Positions 1 through 10,454 of a stretch of 64,000 nucleotides of DNA are shown here, one piece after another. The notes below the pieces were generated by a model. It made no database searches, was not told the DNA's origin, and was given only the letters and a program-made list of their open reading frames with translations. The position numbers and the translations under genes are program-made. The first letter of the stretch is position 1. Each line of letters begins with the position of its first letter. This stretch comes from Oikopleura dioica (Eukaryota; Chordata; Appendicularia; Copelata; Oikopleuridae), in assembly GCA_907165135.1 (NCBI GenBank), contig OU015568.1:2302501-2366500 (forward strand), written 5' to 3'.

Positions 1-138
1 GATAATCAGAATATCAGATATCAACATCAAATTATCTCTTACGTAAACCGTCATCCGGAACAATGTAATTTTATGCCTACATAAATATTATAATCAAACT
101 AAAAGACCCTGTCAGACGAAAAAAACATATTTTTTCAG

Positions 139-444
139 TTTTGATCAGCTTCTCAATTTGGTGATTGATTCGACTACTGAGCAGCTTCGAGATTTAGACG
201 ATCCCTATCGACCATCGACAGAGTCAAGAAATTTAGGTACTGAGCTTTGAGCCTTTGTAACGACAGATACTTCCATTTCAGCCGCTCATTTTGAATATTT
301 TTCTGAAGAAATTAGATTTTTGAGTCATTTTTTTGCCAATTATCTCAATTTTCAGGACTTGTTGTTTGCCGTGGAACATCTGTTGTGCTGATTTCTCCCC
401 AAGATGGAATGGAAGAAATCCCCAACCCGTTTATTCCCCAATGA
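139..444 (+). CDS. LSM7: LSM7, U6 snRNA-associated Sm-like protein (3' part)
   Basis: LSM7 is a subunit of the Lsm1-7 and Lsm2-8 rings that bind the 3' end of U6 snRNA or oligoadenylated mRNA. Two exons are visible: 139-236 and 356-444. Joined in phase they read FDQLLNLVIDSTTEQLRD, then DDPYRPSTESRNL, then GLVVCRGTSVVLI and SPQDGMEEIPNPFI, ending in TGA at 442-444. The second Sm motif (VVCRGTSVVLI) and the order of conserved blocks match LSM7 family proteins almost residue for residue. The intron 237-355 is GT-AG. The N-terminal Sm1 motif is missing: the exon opens after a CAG acceptor at 138, and no earlier exon is recognised in bases 1-138, so the 5' exons lie outside the window. Only 217 bp separate it from the next gene in the same orientation, which would allow an appendicularian-type operon, but no trans-splice signal was proven. 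Confidence 0.9.
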
Positions 445-661
445 ATCGATCATCTTTCACAAGATACTGCAAAAGACTGCCACGAAAAACCATTAAGTTA
501 GACAAACTAAAACCGTCGATTCTAGAATGAAAGAAAACGCGTGAATTGTTTGTACGCCACTACTGCAGAACTCGACAGTAAAAGTTTTGGCCAGTGTGGT
601 GTAAAGCGTTTTTACTGCAAACAACAAAACGGGCAAACCCGGTTTTGCCCAAATCGATTTC

Positions 662-2334
662 ATGATGAGGGAGTCCAATAGAAGAAGACGCAGAGGGTAA
701 GTGCATCTTTCTCGCACTGAAATTTCTTGAAGTTCCTACCGAAGCCGTTTCACGGCTTTTCAGTTGCTCTAGCTCGAAGCCGCAAGCGGCTTCTCGATCT
801 TAAATTGATGGTTTAGCTTTTCTGTGTATCTTCGCCAAATTGTCTCGGCAGTTCCGAAACGACGATGGTTCAATGAGGCTGGCTTCAATATCGACCTGAC
901 TCGATTTCCCGATAAGCGATTCGTCGTCATGGCCTGGCCAAGCGACTCGATAAGTTTCAAGGACCCCAAGCGATCCAAGCTTGTTCGAAATGACGCTGAA
1001 GAAGGTTGTTAAAACAACTAATGTAGCAGTGACTGACTTAAATTTCAGTAAAACATTGTTTGAGAGAATTCTTTCCAAAAGGATTCAAAATCTACAATCT
1101 TTGCTGCGAATCCCAGAGCTTCCGCGGCCAAGATTTAGATGGTAAGCTTCTTTCACCGATGAATGCATTAACCTCGATTTCAAGTTGCTCAATATGGATG
1201 GCTTGATCACGAACCACCACCATTTGGTCTCTTCGTTCGGCTGTTAGCTGATATCGATGAGTACCTGGAGCAGAATCCTGAAAATGGTGTCGCTATTCAC
1301 TGCAAGGTACGGCTCTTGCGATAGGATCGGGAACCAGTGTGAGAACCTGACTCAGGGTTTTGAAGCGTGAATTGAAATGATTTGATGGTAATACTGGCGA
1401 AGCCGCTTCATAACCCTGACTCAGGTTGTATACACATCATCACCACACCCTTCCTGATGTTTAGCCCAACAATTAATCATTTCCTAGGCCGGAAAAGGTC
1501 GTACTGGCACGACAGCAGCAGCATATTTGCTAAAAGACCTAAATTCGGCGGACAGGGCGCTGGCAGAATTCGGCTCCCGTCGGTTCGGACGAGAAGATGA
1601 TGGCGTCACCATCCCCAGTCAGAAGCGCTACGTCAAGGTTAGTCGCCATTTCCGCCCGATCAAAGAGACTTACGAGTCTGATTTAGTACTATGAAAAGTT
1701 CACCACTTCCGGCGAGAAATATCAGCCAGCGACGAATACCATTCGCGGGCTGAGAGTCACTCTAGGTGAGTTCTATTATTCTGCGTAAATCATAGCCTTT
1801 TTCAGCTGCGAATCTGACGAATGACTGCAAGGAGAAACTGAGCAAATCGCTCTTCAAGATCTCTGGAAGGGTAATTTTCAAAACCGCTGTCTTTTACTTA
1901 CTTTGATTTCTTAGAAATACAGCACAGAAGAACGAGAGAAGCTGAAAAGCCTGGATATCGTGTTGAAGAGTGAAGTGAAGGGAATAGCAATCGACGAACG
2001 AACAGTTGAGCTCCCTCTCAACGATGTTGAGCTCTCAGGAGACTTCAAGCTGACGGTCGTCCAGAAGGAGAGTACTGCTGTCTTCAAGAGCGAGCGCACT
2101 ATTTGCTCATTCTGGAACGAGTTTTTATTGATGAAATATGTGGTGTTCTCGCCTGTGGAGGCAGAAAATACTGGCCTAAATTGCCTCAATGACTCATGAA
2201 AACCCGAAAAAAGGTTGAATACAGCGTTCCACTCGGAGAAAGAAATCGTACTGAAATCGAGAGAGCTCGACTGGAACAAGAAAGAACGAGATTCGCGGGA
2301 TCGAGTGGAGAGCATCGCCGTCCTCCTTGGCTGA
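662..2334 (+). CDS. PTEN: PTEN phosphatase (phosphatase domain plus C2 domain)
   Basis: PTEN dephosphorylates PI(3,4,5)P3 at the 3 position and so opposes PI3K/Akt signalling at the plasma membrane. Nine exons join in phase to 355 codons plus stop: 662-696, 817-1004, 1049-1141, 1185-1306, 1488-1637, 1687-1765, 1806-1870, 1915-2154 and 2239-2334. The protein starts MMRESNRRRRRG, then the PTEN N-terminal block VSAVPKRRWFNEAGFNIDL. The catalytic P-loop HCKAGKGRTG is intact and split by the intron at 1307; VAQYGWLDHEPPP precedes it and VTIPSQKRYVKYYE follows. The C2 domain ends with EIVLKSRELDWNKKERDSRD. An in-frame TGA at 2197-2199 is avoided by a phase-0 GT-AG intron (about 2155-2238; the exact donor is one of three nearby GTs). 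The protein stops right after C2, so the regulatory tail and PDZ-binding end of vertebrate PTEN are absent. Family call is very secure; the first exon is inferred. Confidence 0.92.
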
Positions 2335-3730
2335 GAAGAAATGACTCGCTGGAAAGAACGATCCTCCATTCTCAATTCTTAGGATGATTCCAACAAATAC
2401 TAGAATTTCTAATATAGTGCACTTTTTAATTAAATTATTCTCCTGTTCAACAAAAATAATTGAGCCCGTTTCTTTTTCTCGATAACTTCGAAAAATTTGA
2501 AAAGAAGCGAGCTCTCTTCTTACTCATTCCTTTCGCGCTCAGGTTCAACCTTTTTCGAGTCCTCAAAAAAGGGATTCCTAAAGAAGCCCCCTAAATTTCG
2601 CTTTAGTGTGCACAAATATCGTATTTAAAATGAATGCATCAAGCTTCAGACAAATCTGCTAATGTAGATGAAAATGTAGTAGTCTTTTTAGAGAAAGCAC
2701 AAATTGAATCAAATGACTTTTTTATGCGATGCGCACTAGAATGCGATAAAGGGGCAAATCTACTGATTCTAGCTTACAGTATTAATAGTCCATTGTTTTT
2801 TTTCAGGTACGGACTCTCTCTCTGTGATATATGCAGATTTTATCCATAGGATTTAATTTAGTTTCCAATTGAAAACTTGATCTTTCAATTTGATCTCTTT
2901 TTGTTTTGTTTTCTGGATTTACAGATTTCTTACTGATCATTCCCATGGTTGAAAATTGTATGTACTTACTATTCTTTTGATTTTTATTTAATCTCCCTGC
3001 TTATTTATTTGAAACGAGGAGAGGGCGCAGGTTTCGCCCTTTCTCAATTCTCATTCTCAGCATCAGTCAAACCTGAACTCTTCTTCTCCTGAATTCTAAG
3101 AATTCTCCTTTCTTCAAGTGAGGTCGCCTATCGTCTTTTTGCCCCACCTGAGGAAGAGGAGCCCGGTCATAAAACGCCTGCATAAGTCTACCCCACAGTC
3201 ATTAGCTGTTTGCTCGGGAAACTGTGTAGAACTTGAGTCAGGGCCCTGAAAAATCTTAGATACAAGTTTCTGCACAGGCTTCGGAGACAAGCTTTGATGA
3301 CTAGTGTATCCGAGTCTAATTATAGGCGAAAGAAAGTTCGCGTGTACCAAGTTACCTTCCGGTTTATGTTTCTTTTCTAAAAATTTCCGTGATAATAATA
3401 ATTATTTTCGAATTTGATTTCTACTTATCGAAATCCTTCCGTTTTTTTTTCTGCACGGAGTGGCTTACTCTTGAGTTCAGTACTGCTCTAGTAAAACAAC
3501 AGGTGTTTGATTCATTGTCCAATAATACTCATTCTTTATTTCTTTATTATTTCTTGTCCCTGTATATACCAACTGTAATACCCTCATATCTCACCATTGA
3601 AATATTCTGAATATTATATTCACCACACCTGAACATAACAACAAAATAAACTTCTTGAAAGAAAAAAACGAAGGGTCAGTTCTTTGCTTTTTAGCAAAAT
3701 AATTGAAATTCAGATTAGCACTTTTTCACT
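2335..3730. other. Intergenic, no supported gene
   Basis: This stretch is AT-rich and lies between the 3' end of PTEN and the 3' end of the minus-strand kelch-like gene, so it should hold both 3' UTRs. Short open frames exist (for example a 78-codon minus-strand frame at 3114-3350), but none shows family motifs or a convincing exon chain. AATAAA-like signals occur near the convergent ends. Confidence 0.5.
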
Positions 3731-5024
3731 TTATTGTTGACAGTATCCAACAGGGACTTCAAGGAAATGAGCATAGTACAGTTCCATTGGGCAGTCTTCT
3801 GGTTCCGTATCAAAGAGCGTTTCCGTCTCAAAAACGCCCCCTGTGAACGTCGTTTTCTCCAGCGAGCAGCAGCCAGAGTACCATGTGAAGCCGGATTGAA
3901 TCGCTGATGTGACGTAGTTGGTTGTGTAGGAAGCTTCGTTGAGTTTTCCGATGTTTTCCCACTTGTTGTCCTTCAATCGGAGAACTATTTGAAAATATTT
4001 TTGAGAAGGATAAGCCTTTGAAAGTATCATACCTGGAGGCCTGCCACCAGCGTAGGTCTTTCCGGCAAGGATATAGACCGCTTCTTGATCCGCAGTCATC
4101 ACTTGACTTCTGATGTATTGATACGGGGCTGTATCGAGATTAGGATTGAGATTTGGCCCGCTTCGCCAGCCATCATCGTTCATAAACTCCGTCTCGCTGT
4201 GGCAAGTATTGAAGATGTCCGCTCCACAGCCGCCAACGGTTACAAGCTCGTTCTTGAAGTTGACCATGTCTGCCCATTCGTGAGGATGCTGAGAGAAAGG
4301 AAGCTCCGTTTGAGCCTGTCCAGGCTGCCAAGTGAAGCAACCTTTGTGCTCCTGTTCATCACTGTTGAAGCACAGAGCGACTGATTCTTTATACTGAGCA
4401 CACGATCCGAAAACACCGTCTGTGTGTGGAATGCTGAGAATTTCATTCTGGACTACGATTTCGCAGTTTTCAATCTTTGCGACTTGGCGCGTCCGATTAT
4501 AACCGCCTAGGAAATAGGTTTCGCCGCGGAAAGTAATCGAGCAAGAATCTTCAAGATCTGAAAAAAGGATGAAAAGAGGAGTCTTAGGATGGAGATTTAC
4601 CGACGAAGTTGTATTGGAAAAATCTAACTTCGGACTGATCGTTGAATTTGTTGATCACAAGCCCTTTATCTTGAAAAGTTTGCTTGTGGTTCAGCACTAG
4701 AATATCTGTATAAGAGCAGAACTCATTCGCAGAGCAGAAATCATCATCGCCGTTGCATCCATCAGGGCAGTTGATTCCACAAGGACAGGAATTGACGCAG
4801 TCCAAGTGTGTTGCCTGACATCGAGTCTCGCAGCTAAGAAATCAAAATAAGAATAAGAAATGTTTAACGCACGTGTAATCGTTTTCGCAATTTTGTTGGC
4901 AATCGAAAAGGGTACCCTCGCATGCAGAAACACAACGCTCTCCCAAGTTAAAATCTTGACATCTCTTATCTTGATTCGGTTTATCAGCAGAGACGGACAG
5001 CAAAGCAACTGAGAAAAGCTTCAT
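3731..5024 (-). CDS. Secreted Cys-rich/kelch-like beta-propeller protein (member A)
   Basis: Four exons on the minus strand read from ATG at 5024 to TAA at 3731. The first encodes a signal peptide (MKLFSVALLSVSADK) and a Cys-rich segment with CVSACEGTLFDCQQNCENDY. The second continues CETRCQATHLDCVNSCPCG, then NCPDGC. The rest is a propeller: repeats such as ETYFLGGYN, ELVTVGGCGADIF, AVYILAGKTYAGG and W-E-N-I-G-K carry the hydrophobic-GG and W signatures of kelch blades. It ends FLEVPVGYCQQ. Introns are short GT-AG (for example at 4560-4601 and 3986-4032). Related genes occur at 42800-48281, 48903-50688, 55772-56636 and 62306-63170, which makes this a local family. The function is unknown; a secreted, carbohydrate- or matrix-binding propeller is a guess. 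No enzyme signature such as galactose oxidase residues could be established. Confidence 0.7.
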
Positions 5025-5197
5025 TATTGGCGATGATTTCAGCAGTTGGGGGTACGTATATAGTCAAATACTTTTAGAAAGTCAAACATATGAGAATTTC
5101 TCACGGACTTTGGGGGTAACAAAGCACAATCTTCAACTGCAAAAAGAAGTCTTTATTGAATATTGAAAAAGTTGATTCAGTAAGTCATATTTTCAGC

Positions 5198-6946
5198 TCA
5201 AGAGTTTTCTGCGATGGTTTTTGTAATCCAGTCATCATAGTTGACAAATGAATAGATGCCAGGATACTTTTCCCATCCGCATCCCTCTCCCCAAGCAACG
5301 ACGCCGACTTGAGTGGCTACATCATCAATGTTGCAAACGAGTGGTCCACCAGAATCACCCTGGCAGGAATCACTTCCGGGCATCATTAATTCCTCATTCA
5401 ATTGGATAGAATCTTCATAGTCCCAAACATTATTGATTTCTGTTCCATCGGTCCAGCCGTCATAGTCTTCATCTGGGAGACCAGCACAAATATCGTATGT
5501 ATCAATTTTGTACTTATACTTGGAATCAGGATAGTTAGATTTTTCATTGCAGTATTGTTGGGACATGATTGATACTCCGACGCTTTTGAACACCTTTGAT
5601 GATGGACCTCCACTCCCAAAACCTCCAAAACCTCCGACCCAACATGCCATACCGTCTGAAATTAATATTTTAGGCTTCCTATCTTCCTTTTAAACTTACG
5701 CTTGGGATAGTCCTTCGCAAGGCAGATTTCTCGGGTAACTCCGTTGCCTTCTTCATGAATACTCTTGTCGAATTTGATCAAGCAAATGTCAGCCTTTTCT
5801 GGTCCGCTTGTATAGTTCGGATGGTTGAAGAAACTCGATTTTCTTGCGTCAAGCCAAAACTCGCCTTTATTGAATTTTGTTCGGTCAGGGTCATTAAAAG
5901 CAGCCTCAACTCTGTTGACCTGAAGACCAGTTTTTTCATCGACACTTGCACAGCAGTGAGAAGCAGTCAAGACCCAATTTTCCCGAATGATTGAGCCGCC
6001 ACAATGAAATGAACTGTCATCTGGGTAGGAGAAGTGAAGTCGAGCAAACCAGGGCCAACGTGTGTGATCAGCTTGGGTACCGCCAACGATTCGAGCAGAT
6101 GCAGATGACCCGCTGCTGCAAGTTTTCAGTCCTTTTTTTATCTCATGCGTTCTTTCTTCGAACTCATTTGAGAAGGGGCAGTCTGATCGGCTCCTTGTTG
6201 CGTCACAGGGAACTTGCTGTCGAAAGTCCGCTACGTCAGCATCGTTGATCATTTTTCCAAGTTTAGGCGCATTCCAGCCGCAAACAAAATTATTGCTACG
6301 AGGGCAAGTGCAAGTAGCGCCGATCGCATGAAATCCCTCACCGCTTGGATCGTGAACGATGTCGAGACTTTGGTCCTTCGAGGTGTACAAGCACTTCTTC
6401 TTTCCTGACGCGCTGAAATGGCAATTGATGTTGATGCCTTGTCGCGGAGAGGCTAAATCGGGGCAGGTTTCGCAGTGGCCAAGCGTGCGCTTCCAGAAGA
6501 ACTGGCTGAGATTTTTTAATCCGCATATTGTTCTTCGTCATCCGATGGCAACGTAACCTAAATCGTCAATAATTAGACTTGAATCAAATTTCAAACAATC
6601 AAAAAAACGCTAAATTTTCTTACTGCAATTACATTTTTGAAGGTTCAGGTTCGGTTGGGAAAGAGACTCAGGTTGATTATTGATCATTAAAAAACGCGGC
6701 ATTTGCTGAGCAATTTACATCAACAAGGGACGTTCTATTTTATTACCGAAACTGCTTTGCGGAAAGCCATATTACCTTGATTACAGACAAGAGTGCAAGT
6801 CGACCGATTGCAGACGATTTCACCATTTTCAGGAGCGGTCAACGCTGGGCACTTTTCGTAAAAAGCAGCGAAGATACTCGCAAAGAAGCTCACAAATACC
6901 TATAAATTTTAAGCGAATAATATTTTCAAAAAATCTTTACCCTCAT
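5198..6946 (-). CDS. Secreted sushi-domain serine protease (trypsin-like), with one in-frame TGA
   Basis: Four exons (6941-6946, 6776-6899, 5700-6557, 5198-5655) add up to 482 codons. The N-terminus [18 protein letters not shown] is a signal peptide. A sushi/CCP-like module follows ([10 protein letters not shown], then CTLVCNQGY, ending in W and CETC). After a Cys-rich linker comes a chymotrypsin-fold protease: activation site RIVGGTQ, His in LTASHCC, Asp in ADICLIKFD, Ser in [10 protein letters not shown]. Asp in [12 protein letters not shown], six residues before the catalytic Ser, predicts trypsin-like cleavage after Arg or Lys. An in-frame TGA lies inside the sushi module (codon 50, bases 6538-6540), in otherwise good homology (YVAIG, stop, RRTICGL). 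No GT, GC or GA intron explains it, so this may be a nonsense allele, a recent pseudogene or a sequence error. The protease half is complete. Confidence 0.82.
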
Positions 6947-7088
6947 CTCTGTATCGATATTTTTTGATTCCGCCAACGAAAGCGGTCGAATTTATACAGA
7001 AAAATTGACATTTCGATATTATGATTGAATCGAGATTCAGTAGCTTGGCGCTTCAGAACTAGCTTACAAAGGAAAAAACTGTGAATGC

Positions 7089-7434
7089 TTAAGGACCCCC
7101 CCGTCAGCTTTTTTTGAAAATTCAAATTTCGGACTTTTTAAATTTTGACCCCGGAAATGGATTCTACGGGTCAAAAAACGATTTTGAGGCGTCATTTTTT
7201 GGGGGTCTATCTGGACTCCTTCACCCCCAAAATCGCATTTGAAAATTTGACTTTTCGTCGAAAATTGATGAATTTGCCCTAATTTTGGCAAAAATACTGA
7301 GTTTTCTTGGTCATAACTTCCCCTTATCAGTTTTTCTTAGCAAGTTTAACTTTAGGACGTATTAAGAACAAAAAATATGGGGTTTATCGAAATTTCCATT
7401 TTTCGGAGGAAAAAGCTGACGGGGGGGTCCTTAA
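7089..7434. mobile_element. TTAA-flanked MITE, copy 1 (piggyBac-type target site)
   Basis: A 338-bp element (7093-7430) has terminal inverted repeats beginning GGACCCCCCCGTCAGCTTTT, and each end abuts a TTAA (7089-7092 and 7431-7434). TTAA target duplication is typical of piggyBac-superfamily transposition. There is no coding capacity. A second copy lies at 47126-47465 in the opposite orientation, sharing the inner block GACCCCGGAAATGGATTCTA. This copy sits between genes. Confidence 0.8.
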
Positions 7435-7792
7435 TGCTTTCGATGACCTTCAACAGTCTCTAAACAAGAATTTCGTTGTATCAAAATTCGAAGTTCAATG
7501 CTTTTTCATACATTAAAACTCACGTTCTTCCCCGTTTTCAAAAGAAAAAGAACAAGCCCGGAGTCCATTAATATTTCATTCGACTTCTTATCATCAAATA
7601 AAATGATATATTATGATTTAGGAAGTAACAGAATTTTTTCGAAATGAATCGCGATTTCAGCAGACGAATCTCACCAAGTCGTAAATATTCGTACCTGGAA
7701 ACGCCTGCGGCCAAGCGCAAGAATGAACACCGCTTTTTATCAGTTTTGACATTTTGAGAAAACAGGAGAAATCAGTACACCGAGATGAAATT

Positions 7793-9108
7793 ATGACAAA
7801 GAGAATGGACAGCCGCTTCAAAGTATTTATTCTTTTGGTGCTGCTTGGAATCATAGAGAAGGATTTTTAATTATTAAAAGCCCGTAAATTAATTATTTTA
7901 TTTTAACCAAGTATTTTTGGTAGTATATCAAAAATAGCAATTATAATATCAGATGCATTTTTAAATCCTGTAAGAAGCGATCTTCAATAATTATTATCCG
8001 CGTAAAAATGCAGTACCAGGGAAGATTAAGCCGAAAGTCAAAATTGGAAGTTACAAAGATGAAGATATTGAAGTTAAAGTTCGCAAAGGTAAGGCCTTTT
8101 CATCACAAGAGAATCAGGACTATCATGAATGAAAAAAAAAACAAACAAAATTCATCAATTTTCTTCAATTATAAGCGTTTAATTAAGGCTACAAGTGGGT
8201 TGATCAGCTTCCAAATTTCTGGCTAAAGGATCGACCATGGCATGTTGGTTTCACCGGAACGTCTTGCCCAAAAACCGACTTTTTGGTTCTCATCGAAACT
8301 GCCCCTAAGAATCTCGCCTACCGTATCGTTCTTCGACAATATTTCAAAGAACTCAAAGAACAGGGGATTAAATTTGAGCACAGATTCATTTTCGGAAGAG
8401 CAAATGATGATATCAACGTTGAATTGAGAAACAACGATGATGTTGTTTTTGGCGAATTTACCGACAGCTATGTAAGAATTCAAAGCTCAATGGACTTTTT
8501 GTTTATCTTTTTGTAGGCAAATCTTCCGCTGAAAACAAAAGTTGCTTACGAATATCTTCAATCTTGCCCCTCGACCCCCAAATTTTTCCTCGTCCACGAC
8601 GATGATACTTGGATAAATCTTCCGCTCATGGCTAAACGAATGAGCGAAAAAGACGGAGACAATCGTATCTTTGGAAGAGTCAGAAAAGGCGAGCCAAGGG
8701 GACCTTGGGCAATTGAAAAAGATCTTGCCACTAATAAAACGATTTGGGCACCGGATTATTGGCCGATGTGGGTTGCCGGGCCATGTACTTTTATGACGGG
8801 CAATACCGGTATCCTGATTGCAGAGACAGCCGAGTAAGTTTTTTTAAATTGATGAATTAGGTTATTTATCTTTCACTTTTTTTATTGATCAATTTTCTAG
8901 CAATACGAACTGGGTAGAGTCCATTCCTCCCGAAGACGTGTTTTTCACCGGAATCGTTCGCCTCAAAGCCGGACTCCCAAATCCATACGAAGTCGAAGAT
9001 TTCAATCCCGAGCCCACTTACTGTATTCACTTCAAAAACGATCTTACTAAATTGAAGAAAAAGACGGGCTACAGCAGTCAAAAGCACATCAAATATGTCC
9101 GGACATGA
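7793..9108 (+). CDS. Beta-1,3-galactosyltransferase-like glycosyltransferase (GT31)
   Basis: Five exons (7793-7847, 8014-8088, 8188-8471, 8517-8833, 8901-9108) give exactly 312 codons plus stop. The protein is a Golgi type II enzyme: a short basic N-terminus (MTKRMDSRFK) and a signal anchor (VFILLVLL), a short stem, then a catalytic domain. Typical GT31 features are the start block HVGFTGTSCPKTDFLVLIET, the metal-binding HDDDTW (DxD-type), WAPDYWPMWVAGPCTFM and EDVFFTGIVRLKAGL, which corresponds to the ED-V motif of beta3-galactosyl- and N-acetylglucosaminyltransferases. Donor and acceptor sugars cannot be assigned. Introns 2-4 are GT-AG of 45-99 bp. Intron 1 has no usable GT donor; a GA donor after 7847 with the CAG acceptor at 8013 keeps the frame and makes the anchor, so exon 1 is the least certain part. 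Confidence 0.82.
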
Positions 9109-9466
9109 TTTGTCATCGGAAAATTAGATTCAAATTCTCGCAAGTGTAATATTTATCTTCTCTGCCAATAAACTACAAGCTAAACGGGAGTAAAGGAACC
9201 TAACTTATGGTAACGAAGATGGTCGGCCTGGAAGATAATTAACTCCAGGACAAGACATACTATCAAGTCTCAAATGAGTTTCCAAGAATCTTTTAATAAA
9301 TGAAAAAAGAGTAGTAGTGTGGCAGATTCCAGGTTCATTACTGTAAGAGGATTTGTCACAATTGTGAATAATATCGCATAAACTGTCATAAAAAAGTTTA
9401 AAATGATGCATCAATGATGTGGCATCATCATCTCTCCGGAATCGAACTCGAAAATCAAAGCTGAAA

Positions 9467-9788
9467 ATGAAATTTTTTTCTCTCATTTTTCTAACAACTT
9501 GTTGCGCCGGCTATATAACCTCCCTTTCTTCATGGATAAATTTGAATTTGGCTGATAAAATCTACATTCTCCATCGATATGGGATCAGATGTGAGCTGGG
9601 TAAAAATGAAAGCGTTTTTCAGGAGGTAAATTTATCCTCATAAAATATTGAAAAATGGGTTCCAGAAGAAAATCCCGGGGAATCAAGAGCTGAAGCACTC
9701 GATAGAATCGCAGAAGAATGCTTTGAATCGCCGCTTTTCCTTGTTTTCAGTAAAAAGTAAAAAAGAAAATCGAAAGTTCATATTTTGA
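9467..9788 (+). CDS. Small secreted protein, unknown
   Basis: The frame opens with a clear signal peptide (MKFFSLIFLTTCCAGYITS) followed by WINLNLADKIYILHRYGIRC. If a 40-bp GT-AG intron at 9626-9665 is removed, the frame continues KKIPGNQELKHSIESQKNAL to TGA at 9786, giving 92 residues; unspliced it stops at 9643. The start at 9467 was chosen because the signal peptide begins there; an upstream in-frame ATG exists but would bury it. The W-x-N-L-N-L segment just after the signal peptide recurs in the small secreted protein at 23153-23367. No known family is recognised. Confidence 0.5.
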
Positions 9789-9871
9789 TTTTATCGTTTT
9801 TATTATAAAAGAGAAGATAAGTTATTCAAATTGTACAGGGTTAAATTTCATCAAAAACCGAAAGGTCTGCT

Positions 9872-10348
9872 TTAGGCTTGTGGGTAGATTCTGTTGAGAT
9901 GGTCCTGGAGAATGGAGTTCCATCTGTTCATTCTGTTGACCTGGTACTGGTAGTTCTTCTGGCCGGAGCAGGCGGCCATGTATCGCTGGGCCCACTTTCG
10001 GTAGCCAGTGGTGATCTGCCTGATGCCGATTCGGGGGTCAGTTCGATCGTAGCGCAGCTCGTCCTCTTCCTCTGGCTCTGGGCCGCCATGTGGCAAGGAA
10101 GGGTCGTAGAAGCCGCATCGCTGCTCGCCGCGGAGGAAGTTCTTCTCCATTCGACCAGCGTTGGTGGCGAATTTGGCGATCCACCTTTCTTGCGAGGCGA
10201 GTCCGGCGAACCATTGGGTCAGGATCTCTTCCGAAAACTGAGTGAGCCGGTTGAGTCGCTGCAGTGGGTGGCGAGGAGGAACCTTGCGGCCCTCTTCTTC
10301 CTGAGCAGCGGCAAGGCCGAAGAAAAAGAGCGAAGTCGAGAATTTCAT
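9872..10348 (-). CDS. Secreted 158-aa protein, inverted copy 1
   Basis: This is an intronless frame with a signal peptide (MKFSTSLFFFGLAAAQ) and a mature chain rich in Arg, Gln and Tyr (QEEEGRKVPPRHPLQRLN, then YQYQVNRMNRWNSILQ). It has two Cys (RCGFYD, AACSGQ) and an acidic patch EPEEEDEL. No family is recognised. The copy at 20490-20966 is nearly identical in sequence but on the other strand; the few changes include Ala/Ser before GLASQERW and Arg/Lys in GIRQIT. Higher GC and strong third-position bias than the surroundings support real coding use. A TATA box (10447-10454) lies about 100 bp upstream. Expression level and role are unknown; a house or matrix component would be plausible for an appendicularian but is not shown. 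Confidence 0.8.
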   Translation of the reverse strand: MKFSTSLFFFGLAAAQEEEGRKVPPRHPLQRLNRLTQFSEEILTQWFAGLASQERWIAKFATNAGRMEKNFLRGEQRCGFYDPSLPHGGPEPEEEDELRYDRTDPRIGIRQITTGYRKWAQRYMAACSGQKNYQYQVNRMNRWNSILQDHLNRIYPQA

Positions 10349-10430
10349 CGTTTTTCAAAAAGGTGACTCAAGTTTTCTTTCGAAGATGTTTTGTCGAACT
10401 ATTATCTAGTATCGAGTAGTGATGATTTCT
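9872..10430 (-). repeat. Inverted duplicate, arm 1
   Basis: This arm matches 20407-20966 in inverted orientation, from the stop codon through the coding region and 5' leader to about 80 bp before the ATG. Similarity stops abruptly at the stop codon and fades into the promoter, where only short GC-rich and TATA-like blocks remain alike. The two arms enclose about 10 kb. Confidence 0.85.
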
Positions 10431-10446
10431 TCGCCGAGTTTGCGCG

Positions 10447-10454
10447 CTTTTATA
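10447..10454 (-). promoter_or_regulatory. TATA box of secreted 158-aa gene, copy 1
   Basis: On the minus strand the sequence reads CGTATAAAAGCGCGC. It lies about 100 bp upstream of the ATG at 10348, between GC-rich segments. The second gene copy has a weaker AATAAAAGCGCGC at the matching place. Confidence 0.6.

Noticed and set aside
2197-2199. In-frame TGA in PTEN as possible readthrough or selenocysteine
   Set aside because: A phase-0 GT-AG intron (about 2155-2238) removes it and gives an exact codon total over nine exons.
9878-10366. 162-codon open frame antisense to the secreted 158-aa gene
   Set aside because: It is the mirror of a strongly biased coding region; the other strand has the signal peptide and a duplicated coding sequence.
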